The notes under the pieces are model-generated. The model was not told where the DNA came from. It did not search any database and saw only the letters and a list, made by a program, of their open reading frames with translations. Positions 16,290-27,376 of a stretch of 64,000 nucleotides of DNA are shown here, piece after piece. A program made the position numbers and the translations under genes. Every line of letters starts with the position of its first letter. The first letter of the stretch is position 1. The DNA comes from Pedobacter zeaxanthinifaciens (GTDB taxonomy: Bacteria; Bacteroidota; Bacteroidia; Sphingobacteriales; Sphingobacteriaceae). The DNA lies in NCBI RefSeq assembly GCF_003313335.1, contig NZ_QMHP01000005.1, positions 124,001-188,000 of the forward strand, written 5' to 3'.

Positions 16290-16691
16290 CTAATCCATTT
16301 TTCCTATCGGTGGAGGATCACCTTTTCCTCCGATTGCTTCGAAATTTAGGTAGCGGAATTTATTATCTACGTCAACAACAATAATCACGTCTGCTTCCAC
16401 AGCATTTTGACCAAAAAAAAGATACTTATAATACTGACCGTTGAAAGAGACATATTTAAAAGACTTTATCGGGCCCATTAACTGGAAAATGGAGTTTAAA
16501 CTTTTAGTAAATTTTCCCAAGTCCACTTTATCTTTATAAAAAGAAGCATATAGTGCATACGACTTCTCGTAGTCTTGTTTATTATAAGATTCTTTCCATT
16601 TGTTCAGCAAACTGTCAACCTTTGCATGTTGAGCCTGTGAAAAGAAGCTCATAAAATGAAGGAAAAAAACCAATACTAATAATTTATTCAT
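16290..16691 (-). CDS. Secreted DUF3887-like protein
   Basis: 133 residues. A signal peptide (MNKLLVLVFFLHFMSFFSQA) ends before Q21. The mature part (VDSLLNKWKESYNKQDYEKS, YASFYKDKVDLGKFTKSLNS, GPIKSFKYVSF, VIIVVDVDNKFRYLNFEA) matches the DUF3887/NTF2-like pattern of a helical start followed by curved strands. Such domains usually bind small ligands or act as accessory modules. It lies between topoisomerase IV A and the riboswitch, with no clear functional link to either. Confidence 0.7.
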   Translation of the reverse strand: MNKLLVLVFFLHFMSFFSQAQHAKVDSLLNKWKESYNKQDYEKSYALYASFYKDKVDLGKFTKSLNSIFQLMGPIKSFKYVSFNGQYYKYLFFGQNAVEADVIIVVDVDNKFRYLNFEAIGGKGDPPPIGKMD

Positions 16692-16753
16692 ACGTACATT
16701 AATTTAAACTATAGCGCCCCTTTTAAAATTCGTAAGGCTCATATCAACAAAGA

Positions 16754-19591
16754 TTAAAACAACGATCCCTGTCCTTTATCATCTATTTTGATATCTCCCG
16801 GATTAGTAATCTCAAAGGAAATCTTTTTCTTCTGAACCTGAGGTTCGGCTGGCTCGGTAGGTTTTTCTTCATTAGGTTCCTTAGCTGGCTCCTCCTCTAT
16901 CACTAAAGGCTTAGCCGCCGATTTGAACGAGGGCTTGGGCTTTTGAGCTTCCAATGGCACCTCAGTTGAACCTGCCTCGTCCGATACTTCTTGCATATCC
17001 TCAGTCGCAACATCGTCAACAACTTCTGCTCCGTCCGTCTCCTCATCGGCTATCACTTCAGGAATCCCTATTTCCAACTCAGCATCCACTAAAGCCACCT
17101 GTTTCACCACATGCGGCGTCAATCGGTTTCCATTGGCTTTCCAACCCTTAACGTCAATCAAACCAGCCAATTCAAGCTCTAAAGTTTCGGGCGTTTTAGT
17201 CTTCCCCTTCTCCACGTCAACAGTCAGTTTAGCATCAGTTTTACCTGTAATTAAAACAAGTTTCGAACCATTTTCTTCACTGATAAAACTCACTACCTTT
17301 CCAACTGGCTGCACCTCAAAAGCAAATCGTTTTACGAAATAATTTTTAGCTTTTCCGTCATAGTGCACTGCACCAAATACCTGCTCAGGGTTAAACTTCT
17401 GCATTAAAACAATGCCTTCATCAAAGTGGTTGCTCAGCTCAAAGGTGCTAAGTTCATAAGTACCATTAGCATACACTTGAAGAATTTTATCGTCACCGTC
17501 AAACTCACCCAAATACTTGCCTCTACCATCAACATTTAGACGTTTTAAAATATCATCGTACCAAATTTTAATACCCGCCAAAGTAGACACGCCTTTAGTT
17601 TTGAGCAAGACCTTTTTGATAGGGAATTTCACTACAATATTCCCCATTGATGCCCTACCTTTAATGGCAACATTAGCAAAATCAATATCTATACTCAGTT
17701 TCTTGAGCTTAGAATGTGGTTTCAGCTGCACATTAACTACCTCGGCCTCACCATTCGGGTTGGCTGTAAAATACAAAACCTTTGATCCTTTGGTGCCTTT
17801 AGTTAAATCATATTCCTTGTCACGTGTAACACCTAATACCGAAAAACGCTTGATGTAGCTGATCCCACTTCCACCGTCTTTGTAAATCATGTTGTACACG
17901 GTACGCTCATCGCCTTTTTTAAATACTTGAGCATGAATAATGTGTTTGCCAACAAAAGTTTTATCCGCAACCTTTGTCACAATAAACCTACCATCCTCAC
18001 GGAAAACTATAATTTCATCAATATCAGAGCAATCGCCAATATATTCATCCTTCTTTAAGCCTGTACCAATAAAACCGTCTTCACGGTTCATGTACAATTT
18101 CACATTTGCCAAGGCTACCTTAGCAGCTTCTACCCTATCAAATAATCTAATCTCGGTTTTACGTTCCCTACCTTTTCCGTATTTGGCTTTAATTTTTTCA
18201 AACCAAGCAATGGCGTAGTCGGTCAAATGGCGTAAGTGGCCTCTAACCACTTTCATCTCATCCTCCAACGACTTCATCATCTCATCAGCCTTTTTCACAT
18301 CAAAACGGGTGATGCTACTCATTGGCTTATCAATCAATTTCTTAAAGTCCTCTGGCTGAATTTCACGATATAGCGATGGCTTAAATGGCTCAAACAAACG
18401 ATGCAACACGGTTACAACAGTATCAAAATCTCCAGAATTTTCATATTCCGGATTTTTGTACATCCCCTCTTGAATAAAAATCTTAAGTAGCGAGCTAAAA
18501 AACACCTTTTCCTGCAATTCATGCAAACGTATTTCAAGTTCCTGCTTCAACAAGGCCTTGGTAAACTTTGTGTTCTGCTCTAAAATATCGTTTACACTTA
18601 AAAAGTGTGGCTTGTCTTCTTTAATTACGCAAGTATTGGGCGATATTGATACCTCGCAGTTGGTAAACGCATATAGCGCATCAATCGTAACATCTGGCGA
18701 AATACCCGGCGCCAAATGCACTACAATTTCAACATTTGCAGCCGTATTATCCTCAATTTTTTTGATTTTAATTTTACCCTTATCATTTGCAGCTAAAATA
18801 CTGTCAATCAATGATCCTGTAGTGGTACTATAAGGAATTTCGGTAATAACTAACGTACGTTTATCGCGTTCTAAAATCTTAGCCCTTACCCTAATTTTAC
18901 CTCCACGCTGGCCTTCGTTATAATTCGAAAAATCGGCCATACCGCCAGTAAAAAAATCGGGAAGTATGTTAGAAGGATTTCCTTTTAAAATTTCAATTGA
19001 TGCATCCAGCAACTCATTAAAGTTGTGGGGCATAATCTTGGTGGCCAAACCTACCGCAATACCTTCGGCACCTTGCGCCAATAGCAATGGAAACTTTACT
19101 GGCAGGGTAAGCGGTTCGTTGTTACGCCCATCATAGCTCAGTTGCCAAACAGTGGTGTCTGGATTAAAAACTACATCGTTAGCAAATTTCGAAAGTCGGG
19201 CTTCAATATAACGAGGCGCAGCAGCACTATCACCTGTAACTGGATCGCCCCAGTTGCCCTGGCAATCAATCAACAAATCTTTCTGACCAATTTGTACCAT
19301 CGCATCCCCAATCGAGGCATCCCCATGCGGGTGGTATTTCATGGTGTTCCCAATCACATTTGCGGCTTTGTTGAAACGTCCATCGTCCATTTCTTTCAAC
19401 GAGTGCATGATCCTCCGTTGCACAGGTTTAAAACCATCATTAATGTGCGGAACAGCCCTGTCCAAAATTACGTACGAAGCGTAGTCTAAAAACCAATTTT
19501 CGTACAGTCCATTAATAGGAATTACTTTCTGTTTGCTTTCCTGCTCTTCAGGCAAGTTGGTTTCGTTTAAATCGTCCAGTTCTTCACTCAT
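16754..19591 (-). CDS. parC: DNA topoisomerase IV subunit A
   Basis: 945 residues. The breakage-reunion domain (about 25-470) has the catalytic Tyr128 in AAPRYIEARLS and the drug-interaction region KYHPHGDASIGDAM. A degenerate GyrA/ParC beta-pinwheel follows (about 500-800), lacking a clear GyrA box, which favours topoisomerase IV over gyrase. The last 120 residues form a Glu/Pro/Val-rich acidic tail ending in DKGQGSLF, unlike typical ParC. It unlinks daughter chromosomes together with ParE. The parE gene is not next to it here. Confidence 0.88.
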   Translation of the reverse strand: MSEELDDLNETNLPEEQESKQKVIPINGLYENWFLDYASYVILDRAVPHINDGFKPVQRRIMHSLKEMDDGRFNKAANVIGNTMKYHPHGDASIGDAMVQIGQKDLLIDCQGNWGDPVTGDSAAAPRYIEARLSKFANDVVFNPDTTVWQLSYDGRNNEPLTLPVKFPLLLAQGAEGIAVGLATKIMPHNFNELLDASIEILKGNPSNILPDFFTGGMADFSNYNEGQRGGKIRVRAKILERDKRTLVITEIPYSTTTGSLIDSILAANDKGKIKIKKIEDNTAANVEIVVHLAPGISPDVTIDALYAFTNCEVSISPNTCVIKEDKPHFLSVNDILEQNTKFTKALLKQELEIRLHELQEKVFFSSLLKIFIQEGMYKNPEYENSGDFDTVVTVLHRLFEPFKPSLYREIQPEDFKKLIDKPMSSITRFDVKKADEMMKSLEDEMKVVRGHLRHLTDYAIAWFEKIKAKYGKGRERKTEIRLFDRVEAAKVALANVKLYMNREDGFIGTGLKKDEYIGDCSDIDEIIVFREDGRFIVTKVADKTFVGKHIIHAQVFKKGDERTVYNMIYKDGGSGISYIKRFSVLGVTRDKEYDLTKGTKGSKVLYFTANPNGEAEVVNVQLKPHSKLKKLSIDIDFANVAIKGRASMGNIVVKFPIKKVLLKTKGVSTLAGIKIWYDDILKRLNVDGRGKYLGEFDGDDKILQVYANGTYELSTFELSNHFDEGIVLMQKFNPEQVFGAVHYDGKAKNYFVKRFAFEVQPVGKVVSFISEENGSKLVLITGKTDAKLTVDVEKGKTKTPETLELELAGLIDVKGWKANGNRLTPHVVKQVALVDAELEIGIPEVIADEETDGAEVVDDVATEDMQEVSDEAGSTEVPLEAQKPKPSFKSAAKPLVIEEEPAKEPNEEKPTEPAEPQVQKKKISFEITNPGDIKIDDKGQGSLF

Positions 19592-22235
<2,644 letters not shown>

Positions 22236-22322
22236 GAGAATTATAAAATGATAAAATGAAGAGCTAACCTAAGTGCCAAACTCAGTCATGCTATCATTCA
22301 AAAATTAATAATTAATAACATA

Positions 22323-23201
22323 ATGAACAAATTTCACGGAACAGGTGTAGCATTGGTCACACCTTTCAACACTGATGGCTCAGTAGATTATCAAGGCCTA
22401 AAAAACCTGATCAATCACTTGGTTGATGGAGGCGTAGAATACCTCGTATCTTTAGGTACAACTGGCGAAACTGCCACATTAAGCAAGGATGAGAAGAAGA
22501 AGGTGTGGGATTTTACCGCTGAAATTAACAACGGACGCTTGCCACTTGTAGCGGGAATTGGCGGCAATGATACCTTAGGCGTAGCCGAAGACATCAGAAC
22601 ATTTGAAAGTAATGCGTACAGCGCCATTCTTTCGGTTAGTCCGTATTACAACAAACCAAACCAAGAAGGTATTTACCAGCATTACAAATACCTTAGTGAA
22701 ATGAGTACACTACCTATTTTGTTATACAATGTTCCTAGTAGAACAGGAATTAGTATGACACCCGAAACCACCTGCAGCCTAGCGCATGATTTTAAAAATT
22801 TAATTGGTGTAAAAGACGCAGCTGCATCTTTTGATCAATTTAACCAGATCATGAGAGATAAACCTGAGGATTTCATGTTGATTTCTGGGGATGACCCGGT
22901 AGCAATGCCGATGATGTCCATTGGAGCGGTTGGTGTAATTTCGGTAATTGGCAATGCACTACCTAAGCAATTTTCGGACATGATTAGACTTTGCCTTAAC
23001 GGTGAGTTTGCGAAAGCAGCTCCGGCGCACTTAAGTTTGATTGAGTTTACTAGACTATGCTTTGCGGAGGGCAATCCGGTAGGTGTAAAGGCCGCATTAA
23101 GGCAACTTGGCATTTGCGGCGACGACGTTCGCTTGCCATTAGTTAAAGCGAGTAAAGAACTTGATACCGCCATTGCAGAACAATTGAAGCAACTAGCATA
23201 A
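22323..23201 (+). CDS. dapA: 4-hydroxy-tetrahydrodipicolinate synthase
   Basis: 292 residues, a TIM barrel. Schiff-base Lys164 lies in GVKDA, the Tyr of the proton relay is in LLYNVPSRTG (Tyr135), and GTTGE (45-49) binds pyruvate. It condenses pyruvate with aspartate semialdehyde on the way to meso-diaminopimelate and lysine. This fits the DNPR motif of MurE in this window. The gene follows ligA by 87 nt, over short word repeats (ATAAAATGATAAAATGA), and ends at a terminator. Confidence 0.96.
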   Translation: MNKFHGTGVALVTPFNTDGSVDYQGLKNLINHLVDGGVEYLVSLGTTGETATLSKDEKKKVWDFTAEINNGRLPLVAGIGGNDTLGVAEDIRTFESNAYSAILSVSPYYNKPNQEGIYQHYKYLSEMSTLPILLYNVPSRTGISMTPETTCSLAHDFKNLIGVKDAAASFDQFNQIMRDKPEDFMLISGDDPVAMPMMSIGAVGVISVIGNALPKQFSDMIRLCLNGEFAKAAPAHLSLIEFTRLCFAEGNPVGVKAALRQLGICGDDVRLPLVKASKELDTAIAEQLKQLA

Positions 23202-23224
23202 CTGAGCTAAAAAACATACTTATG

Positions 23225-23256
23225 GCCTCGATTGAATATCAGTCGGGGCTTTTTTG
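23225..23256 (+). terminator. Rho-independent terminator after dapA
   Basis: GCCTCGA pairs with TCGGGGC (one T-G pair) around an 11-nt loop, followed by seven T. It starts 24 nt after the stop. Confidence 0.8.
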
Positions 23257-23434
23257 CATATTTCTTAGCTATACAAAATTAACTCTCATAGCTTTCCGAG
23301 TTGACCTACAAGAAAAATATCATTATTATTCTCAACTATGGTAAAACACATTATAATGTTACATCATTTGTCAGGAAAATGTAAGATGCAGGCATGAGAA
23401 TTGCTTGAACTAGCATACACACAAAAACACACAA

Positions 23435-23707
23435 ATGAAAAAATTATTATTTATCCTTATTGTGCTAGGCACAATGAGCTGTAACATTACGCAACTCTAC
23501 GAACCAAAGTTTACACTGGGCATGGAAGAGAGTGAATTCAAGCACCTTAACCGTTACGCGACAAAAGTTTACGGCGACCAAAATGGCGTAGTAATCTATA
23601 GAACGTATAATGAAGTTACAGAAGCTTACAAATTCTTCTTATTTGAAAAGCAGAAGCTGGTTAAATTTCAGGAAGGCGCTTACAAAGACGACTACAGATT
23701 TTTCTAA
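23435..23707 (+). CDS. Small lipoprotein, unknown function
   Basis: 90 residues. The lipoprotein signal (LLFILIVLGTMSC) puts the modified Cys at about 16. The mature part (FTLGMEESEFKHLNR, GVVIYRTYNEVTEAYKFFLFEKQKLVKFQEG) looks like one compact alpha/beta unit in which MxExEF resembles the start of SmpA/OmlA-like domains. That is a guess. It has its own terminator and lies convergent to the histone-like gene. Confidence 0.65.
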   Translation: MKKLLFILIVLGTMSCNITQLYEPKFTLGMEESEFKHLNRYATKVYGDQNGVVIYRTYNEVTEAYKFFLFEKQKLVKFQEGAYKDDYRFF

Positions 23708-23720
23708 AAATCAACTAAAT

Positions 23721-23752
23721 AAAAAAAGCACCTTGGTCAGAGGTGCTTTTTT
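23721..23752. terminator. Bidirectional terminator
   Basis: AAAGCACCT and AGGTGCTTT form a perfect 9-bp stem around TGGTCAG, with A runs on one side and T runs on the other. It serves the lipoprotein gene (plus) and the histone-like gene (minus). Confidence 0.85.
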
Positions 23753-23769
23753 GTTCACAATGCGTTTAA

Positions 23770-23946
23770 TTAAGCTTTGTTTTTAGTTTCTTGTACTTCT
23801 AAACGGATGCTTTGAGCTAAGTTTTTCAAGTCTTGCATTCCTTTACGTACACGAGTTCCAGCAGCGCTGTTAGATTTGTTGTAAAATTTGTCCACATCAG
23901 CTTCCAAAGCTGCTACTAGTGCTTTTACTTCAGCAAATTTTTTCAT
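23770..23946 (-). CDS. Histone H1-like (Hc1-type) small nucleoid protein
   Basis: 58 residues, from ATG at 23946 to TAA at 23770-23772. It begins MKKFAEVKALVAALEADVDK and continues FYNKSNSAAGTRVRKGMQDL. This is the short Bacteroidota form of the Hc1/histone H1-like family: Lys-rich helices with AAGTRVRKGMQ as the signature. It probably binds DNA and helps shape the nucleoid. A long AT-rich leader (23947-24118) separates it from the terminator of the next gene, and the shared terminator at 23721 ends it. Confidence 0.85.
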   Translation of the reverse strand: MKKFAEVKALVAALEADVDKFYNKSNSAAGTRVRKGMQDLKNLAQSIRLEVQETKNKA

Positions 23947-24118
23947 TTTTAAAATACTCCTATTAGTTTTTAAGGTTTTGATTAATACTCTGTTACTAAT
24001 GTAAGAGGTTTATTTTAATAAAAAAATTTTTGTAGAAATAAAAAATACAGGTTTATGCGTTTTTTTTCCACAAAAGCCGCATTTATAAACAGCAAAATAC
24101 TGGAAATCAAATATTAAC

Positions 24119-24149
24119 AAAAAAATCCCGATGTTTCCAACGGGATTTT
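24119..24149 (-). terminator. Rho-independent terminator after the oxoamine synthase gene
   Basis: On the minus strand AAAATCCCG and CGGGATTTT form a perfect stem with a 10-nt loop, followed by a T run. It begins 12 nt after the stop at 24161. Confidence 0.8.
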
Positions 24150-24160
24150 GCTATGCTATG

Positions 24161-25405
24161 CTACTCAGCAGAAGAAAACTTATTTTGCTGATAATAACCA
24201 CTTTTCAGTTTTTCAGCCACTTCGCTAAAAGCATCCAAAGTGCGCTGAACATCATCCAAAGTATGTACCGCTGTAGGTATTAATCTTAATTCAATATGTC
24301 CTTTAGGAATAACCGGATAAACCACAATAGAGCAAAAAATGCCATAATTTTCTCTCAAGTCGCGGGTTAAAGCCGTAGCTTCCAGCAATTCTCCTTTTAA
24401 AAACACGGGAGTTACTACAGTATCTGTAACGCCTATATCAAAACCGCGTTCGCGTAAACCATTTTGCAGTGCTAAAGCTACTGTCCAAAGTTTTTCACGC
24501 AATTCTGGATTATTTTTAAGCAACTCCAAACGTTTCATCAAACCAATTACCATTGGCATAGGTAAGGCTTTTGCAAAAGTTTGCGAACGCATGTTATATC
24601 TAAAATAGTCGGTAAGTTGCTTGGTAGACGCTACAAATGCACCAATACCTGCCATTGACTTAGCGAAAGTAGCGAAGTAAACATCTACCCCATCAATGCA
24701 ATTTTGTGCTTCATGAGTACCTGCACCCGTTGGGCCCATTGTTCCAAAACCATGCGCATCGTCAATCAGCAAGCGGAAATCGAACTCTTTCTTTAAATCG
24801 ATTAATTCTTTAAGTTTACCTTGAGCACCAGACATACCAAAAACACCTTCAGTAATTAACAGGATACCTCCACCAGTTTGTTCAACCAGTTTTGTTGCCC
24901 TTTGCAGTTGTTTGCGAGCATCTTCTACGTTGTTATGCTTATAAACAAAACGTTTGCCCATGTGTAAGCGCAAACCATCTAATATACAAGCGTGAGACTC
25001 TCCATCGTAAACTACAACATCATTTCTATCCAGTAAGGCATCAATAATAGACACCATGCCTTGATAGCCAAAATTCAATAGAAAAGCATCTTCTTTACCT
25101 ACAAAGCTGGCTAGGTCTTGCTCTAACTGTTCGTGATATTTAGAGTTTCCCGACATCATTCTGGCACCCATTGGGTAGGCCATACCAAACTCAGCAGCAC
25201 CTTGCTCATCCGCTTTTCTAACTTCTGGATGATTAGCTAGGCCCAAATAGTTATTTAAGCTCCAAACCAAGTGCTCCTTACCATTAAATTTCATGTGAGG
25301 CGCTATCTCTCCCTCTAATTTTGGAAAAGAAAAATAACCATGAGACCAGCTTTGGTGTTGACCAATTGGGCCCATGCGTTTTGCTACTTTATCAAAAATA
25401 TCCAA
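24161..25405 (-). CDS. Alpha-oxoamine synthase, probable serine palmitoyltransferase or cysteate acyltransferase
   Basis: 414 residues, PLP fold type I. It has SLNNYLGL (about 49-56), the ring-stacking His in GESHACILDG, DDAHGFGTMG (about 215-224) and the PLP Lys249 in FATFAKSMAG. The family joins an amino acid to an acyl thioester with loss of CO2. In Bacteroidota such enzymes make the long-chain base of sphingolipids (from serine) or of sulfonolipids (from cysteate). KBL and BioF are less likely, as no biotin or threonine genes are near. The substrate is not decided by what can be read here. It is monocistronic, with its own promoter and terminator. Confidence 0.8.
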   Translation of the reverse strand: MDIFDKVAKRMGPIGQHQSWSHGYFSFPKLEGEIAPHMKFNGKEHLVWSLNNYLGLANHPEVRKADEQGAAEFGMAYPMGARMMSGNSKYHEQLEQDLASFVGKEDAFLLNFGYQGMVSIIDALLDRNDVVVYDGESHACILDGLRLHMGKRFVYKHNNVEDARKQLQRATKLVEQTGGGILLITEGVFGMSGAQGKLKELIDLKKEFDFRLLIDDAHGFGTMGPTGAGTHEAQNCIDGVDVYFATFAKSMAGIGAFVASTKQLTDYFRYNMRSQTFAKALPMPMVIGLMKRLELLKNNPELREKLWTVALALQNGLRERGFDIGVTDTVVTPVFLKGELLEATALTRDLRENYGIFCSIVVYPVIPKGHIELRLIPTAVHTLDDVQRTLDAFSEVAEKLKSGYYQQNKFSSAE

Positions 25406-25449
25406 TGTTTTTATTATTATATGTAAGTGTTATTGTATTGTTAATTCGG

Positions 25450-25480
25450 CAAATTTACGGTTAAAATCGCTATTTGGCAA
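25450..25480 (-). promoter_or_regulatory. Bacteroidota-type promoter for the oxoamine synthase gene
   Basis: On the minus strand TTG (25478-25480) is followed after 20 nt by TAAATTTG (25450-25457), a full match to the -33/-7 pattern with ideal spacing. The predicted start, near 25442, gives a leader of about 37 nt. Confidence 0.65.
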
Positions 25481-25504
25481 CCCATTAGCCCTGTTACTAT
25501 ATAG

Positions 25505-25538
25505 AAAAAGCCTTGACAACACGTATTGCCAAGGCTTT
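25505..25538 (-). terminator. Terminator at the end of the dcw cluster (after ftsZ)
   Basis: AAAGCCTTG and CAAGGCTTT form a perfect 9-bp stem around a 14-nt loop, followed by T residues on the minus strand. It begins 20 nt after the ftsZ stop and closes the cluster. Confidence 0.85.
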
Positions 25539-25558
25539 AACATTATTTAATTTTTTTA

Positions 25559-27244
25559 TTAATCCACATTATCGTGTAAAAAAGAGTTATTAGGTCTAAT
25601 TCCAGTTTCTCCATCTTCATCATTAGTTAATGTAAATCTTGAAACTTGAGACTCCGATGAATGCTGAATTTGTTGCAATTGCATTTGTTTACGTTGGTAA
25701 GCAGGCACATTTTCCAGCTCTTGCAAACCGTTGGTTGTTCTCAACTTCATGCTCAAGTCTTTCAACCTCAAAATTCGTTCTTTCGACTTTCTCAGTTGCT
25801 CTTCAATAGATTCGTCGGTTTTATCCTGATCAGCACTAAAAGGCTCTACTGGCATTTGAGCAGGCATTTGCACCACAGGTTTTTGCTCAACTACATCTTC
25901 CTGTACCGTTGCAATTGGTGTTTCAAAAACAAATTCTGTTTCAGCAACTTTCACTTCAAATTCAAAAGCAGGCTCTTCTGCTTGTTTAGGCTCTTCTTGA
26001 ACAGGTGTTTCCTCTACTAAATGATGGAAAACCATACCATTATCTTCCTGAGCTGGTGCAGGAGCTGAAGCCACAGGGGCAGGTTTAGCGATATTAAACA
26101 AATCACCAAATAAATCAGGTTGTTTAGCTTCCTCTGGCTGTACTTTCAACACTGGTTCATTACTTACTGGAGTTTCTTTAGGCGTAATGAAAGAGTTAAC
26201 TGGCTCTACTGGTTTAACCAATGGAGCTTCTTCAGGAGTTAACAAAGAAATCTTTTTAACGTTCTGTTTATCTTTTTCACGCTGCTCAGTAGTTTGAAAA
26301 CCTGTAGCAATAATGGTTACTGAAATTTTTTCGTCCAAGTTTTCATCGATACAGTTACCCCAAATTAAGTCGGCACTTAAACCAGCTTTATCCTGAATAT
26401 AATCCGTAATGATAGAAACCTCATCCATGGTTACCTCTTTTACACCAGAACTGATGTTTAACAAGATATACCTTGCACCTTCAATTTCGTTATCCTTCAA
26501 TAATGGAGATGCTAATGCACCTTCTACTGCAGCAAGAGCACGGTTATCACCATCAGCAGCGTAGCTACCCATGATACAAACACCACTTTCTCTCATTACA
26601 GTTTTCACATCTTTGAAATCGACGTTGATATAGCCTGGCACTGTAATGATCTCCGCAATACCTTTAGCTGCAGTTGTTAAAATATCATCTGCTTGGGCAA
26701 AAGCCGAACCCAAGGTTAAGTTGCCAAAAATTTCACGTAACCTATCGTTGGAAATTACCAGATAAGAATCTACATATTTTTTAAGCTCTTCTAAACCATC
26801 ATCAGCTTGCATTTTACGTCTTTTACCTTCGAAAGAAAAAGGCGTAGTGATAATTGCTACTGTTAATATATCTAACTCTTTCGCTGCTTTAGCAATAATT
26901 GGACTTGCACCTGTACCAGTACCACCTCCCATACCTGCGGTAATGAAAAGCATTTTGGTAGTGCTACCCAACATGGTTTTGATATCTTCAATATTTTCGA
27001 TGGCGGAATTTTTACCCACTTCAGGAATAGAACCAGCGCCCATACCTTCGGTTAAGCTAGCGCCCAACTGTACCTTGTTAGGAATTGGACTCGACTCCAA
27101 CGCTTGTGCATCAGTATTACAAATGATAAAGTCTACACCAGTAATTCCTTGACGGTACATGTGGTTTACCGCATTACCTCCACCGCCTCCAACACCAATT
27201 ACCTTGATGATTGAAGATTTATCTTTTAACATTTCGAACTTCAT
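25559..27244 (-). CDS. ftsZ: Cell division protein FtsZ
   Basis: 561 residues. The GTPase domain has VGGGGGNAVNHM (18-29), the tubulin signature GMGGGTGTGAS (104-114) and the T7 loop region (NVDFKDVKTVM), about 1-320. The remaining 240 residues are far longer than in E. coli. They form a Pro/Glu/Val-rich linker with repeated PVQEEPKQAEE-like runs and a helical Gln/Arg part (about 460-520), and end in a short acidic tail. It assembles the division ring. The extended linker is usual in Bacteroidota. It is the last gene of the cluster, 132 nt from ftsA. Confidence 0.97.
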   Translation of the reverse strand: MKFEMLKDKSSIIKVIGVGGGGGNAVNHMYRQGITGVDFIICNTDAQALESSPIPNKVQLGASLTEGMGAGSIPEVGKNSAIENIEDIKTMLGSTTKMLFITAGMGGGTGTGASPIIAKAAKELDILTVAIITTPFSFEGKRRKMQADDGLEELKKYVDSYLVISNDRLREIFGNLTLGSAFAQADDILTTAAKGIAEIITVPGYINVDFKDVKTVMRESGVCIMGSYAADGDNRALAAVEGALASPLLKDNEIEGARYILLNISSGVKEVTMDEVSIITDYIQDKAGLSADLIWGNCIDENLDEKISVTIIATGFQTTEQREKDKQNVKKISLLTPEEAPLVKPVEPVNSFITPKETPVSNEPVLKVQPEEAKQPDLFGDLFNIAKPAPVASAPAPAQEDNGMVFHHLVEETPVQEEPKQAEEPAFEFEVKVAETEFVFETPIATVQEDVVEQKPVVQMPAQMPVEPFSADQDKTDESIEEQLRKSKERILRLKDLSMKLRTTNGLQELENVPAYQRKQMQLQQIQHSSESQVSRFTLTNDEDGETGIRPNNSFLHDNVD

Positions 27245-27323
27245 ATCGTTATGAATCAGTAGTTTAAAATTTTAATTTATGCTGTTCATTCCTTTTGTAA
27301 TATTAACACTTTTTTAACAGTCG

Positions 27324-27370
27324 TTTTCCACAAGTGTTAAGAATGTGGAAAATTCCCAAAATGTGGAAAA
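27324..27370. promoter_or_regulatory. Three TGTGGAAAA boxes between ftsA and ftsZ
   Basis: TTTTCCACA at 27324-27332 and its complement TGTGGAAAA at 27344-27352 and 27362-27370. The last two are exactly 18 bp apart and opposite to the first. Each differs by one base from the DnaA box TTATCCACA. They lie upstream of ftsZ, so a DnaA- or other cell-cycle-linked control is possible. Confidence 0.4.
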
Positions 27371-27376
27371 ATATTA

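Noticed and set aside
25661..26020. 119-codon frame antisense to the ftsZ linker
   Set aside because: A shadow of the Pro/Glu-rich linker; Phe/Leu/Arg composition without motif.
27324..27370. Replication origin at the TGTGGAAAA boxes
   Set aside because: Only three imperfect DnaA boxes, no AT-rich unwinding region with dnaA, dnaN or gidA nearby. A regulatory cluster is the more modest reading.
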